Shown here one piece after another: positions 5,694 to 6,045 of a DNA stretch of 6,045 bases (the first letter of the stretch is position 1; each line of letters starts with the position of its first letter). The stretch is from contig QFQM01000254.1 in assembly GCA_003243255.1 (NCBI GenBank), positions 1-6,045 on the forward strand. Reading direction: 5' to 3'. The position numbers were made by a program, and so were the translations under genes. The notes beneath the pieces were generated by a model, which worked only from the letters and a program-made list of their open reading frames with translations, had not been told where the DNA came from and made no database searches. This stretch comes from Flavobacterium psychrophilum (GTDB taxonomy: Bacteria > Bacteroidota > Bacteroidia > Flavobacteriales > Flavobacteriaceae).

Positions 5694-5779
5694 ACTGTAT
5701 CTACATAAATTTTCAGGTCATAATTTTGCCTGTTTACAGATTACCATTAATTTTAAAGAACTATCCTAATAAGAATTCT

Positions 5780-6045
5780 ATGGACCGGATCAAAGCTGTA
5801 ATTACTTCTTTTGTGCCAATGCCTGATGAGGAATATGAATTAATGTTATCTCTTATCAACCGTATGGCTATAAAGAAAGATGATGACCTTTTACAACAGG
5901 GTGAGGTTTGTCGTTATGTATATTTTATTGAGTCAGGTTTTTTCAGGATGTTTTATGTAGACTATAAAGGCAATGAGATTAATTGCAGATTCGGAAAGCC
6001 TGACGAATTTGTTGTCGATTTTGCCAGTTTTATTACCCGGATACC
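5780..6045 (+). CDS. Crp/Fnr-family transcriptional regulator, 3'-truncated by the window edge
   Basis: The first 88 codons run open to the window end. Residues 1-30 form a helical lead (MDRIKAVITSF...) typical of short Bacteroidota Crp-like regulators. The cyclic nucleotide-binding-type beta roll follows: LLQQGEVCRYVYFIESGFFRMF (37-58), with the conserved G-E and the Y-F-I-x-x-G turn, then DYKGNEINCRFGKPDEFV (61-78). The missing part should hold the rest of the roll, the dimer helix and the C-terminal helix-turn-helix; normal length is about 190 aa. No N-terminal cysteine cluster of the FNR type is seen, so it is probably not an Fe-S oxygen sensor. The ligand is unknown, and many Bacteroidota members do not bind cAMP. 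It is transcribed away from the four-gene unit with 209 nt between the two starts, a classic arrangement for a local regulator. The frame is open back to 5621 but holds no ATG before 5780. Confidence 0.88.
   Translation, partial: MDRIKAVITSFVPMPDEEYELMLSLINRMAIKKDDDLLQQGEVCRYVYFIESGFFRMFYVDYKGNEINCRFGKPDEFVVDFASFITRI

Noticed and set aside
5621..5779. Open frame continuing upstream of the regulator's ATG, in phase with it
   Set aside because: There is no stop for about 53 codons, but also no ATG. The translation does not look like a regulator N-terminus, and the ATG at 5780 gives the normal family length. The stretch also holds the promoter signals.

Overview
The window looks like a piece of a Bacteroidota chromosome, most likely Flavobacteriia. 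The evidence is the low G+C content, the absence of Shine-Dalgarno motifs before starts (A/T-rich contexts instead), a TAnnTTTG-type -7 box, and protein families common in that group: a 2TM-domain protein, a secreted duplicated retropepsin-like protease, and a short Crp/Fnr-type regulator. Both ends cut through genes, so the window may be a whole short contig.

Layout. (1) 1-2151, + strand: the last ~710 residues of an AcnA/IRP-type aconitate hydratase (TCA cycle), with all three [4Fe-4S] cysteines in place. (2) 2152-2464: no intact gene. It holds a decayed fragment of an IS6-family transposase (clear patch 2196-2252), a strong stem-loop (2316-2343) and a small stem-loop just behind the next gene. 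(3) 2465-3415, - strand: an exported aspartyl protease-like protein with two DTG half-domains. (4) 3416-3631: intergenic, with a near-perfect 13-bp-arm palindrome. (5) 3632-5570, - strand: a compact four-gene unit, read in the order SRPBCC-like protein, 2TM membrane protein, cupin, carboxymuconolactone decarboxylase (CMD)-like protein. (6) 5571-5779: a divergent promoter region with a -7 box for the operon and a hyphenated dyad just upstream of it. (7) 5780-6045, + strand: the first 88 codons of a Crp/Fnr-family regulator, cut by the window end.

How the parts may work together. The four-gene unit plus divergent regulator is the most interesting part. The operon promoter has a good -7 box but no recognisable -33 element. 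A dyad is centred about 38-41 bp upstream of the expected transcription start, where class II Crp/Fnr activators bind. A reasonable inference is that the regulator activates a small operon whose cupin and CMD-like enzymes act on a small, possibly oxidised or aromatic, substrate. The substrate cannot be read from the sequence. The aconitase and the protease appear to be independent neighbours.
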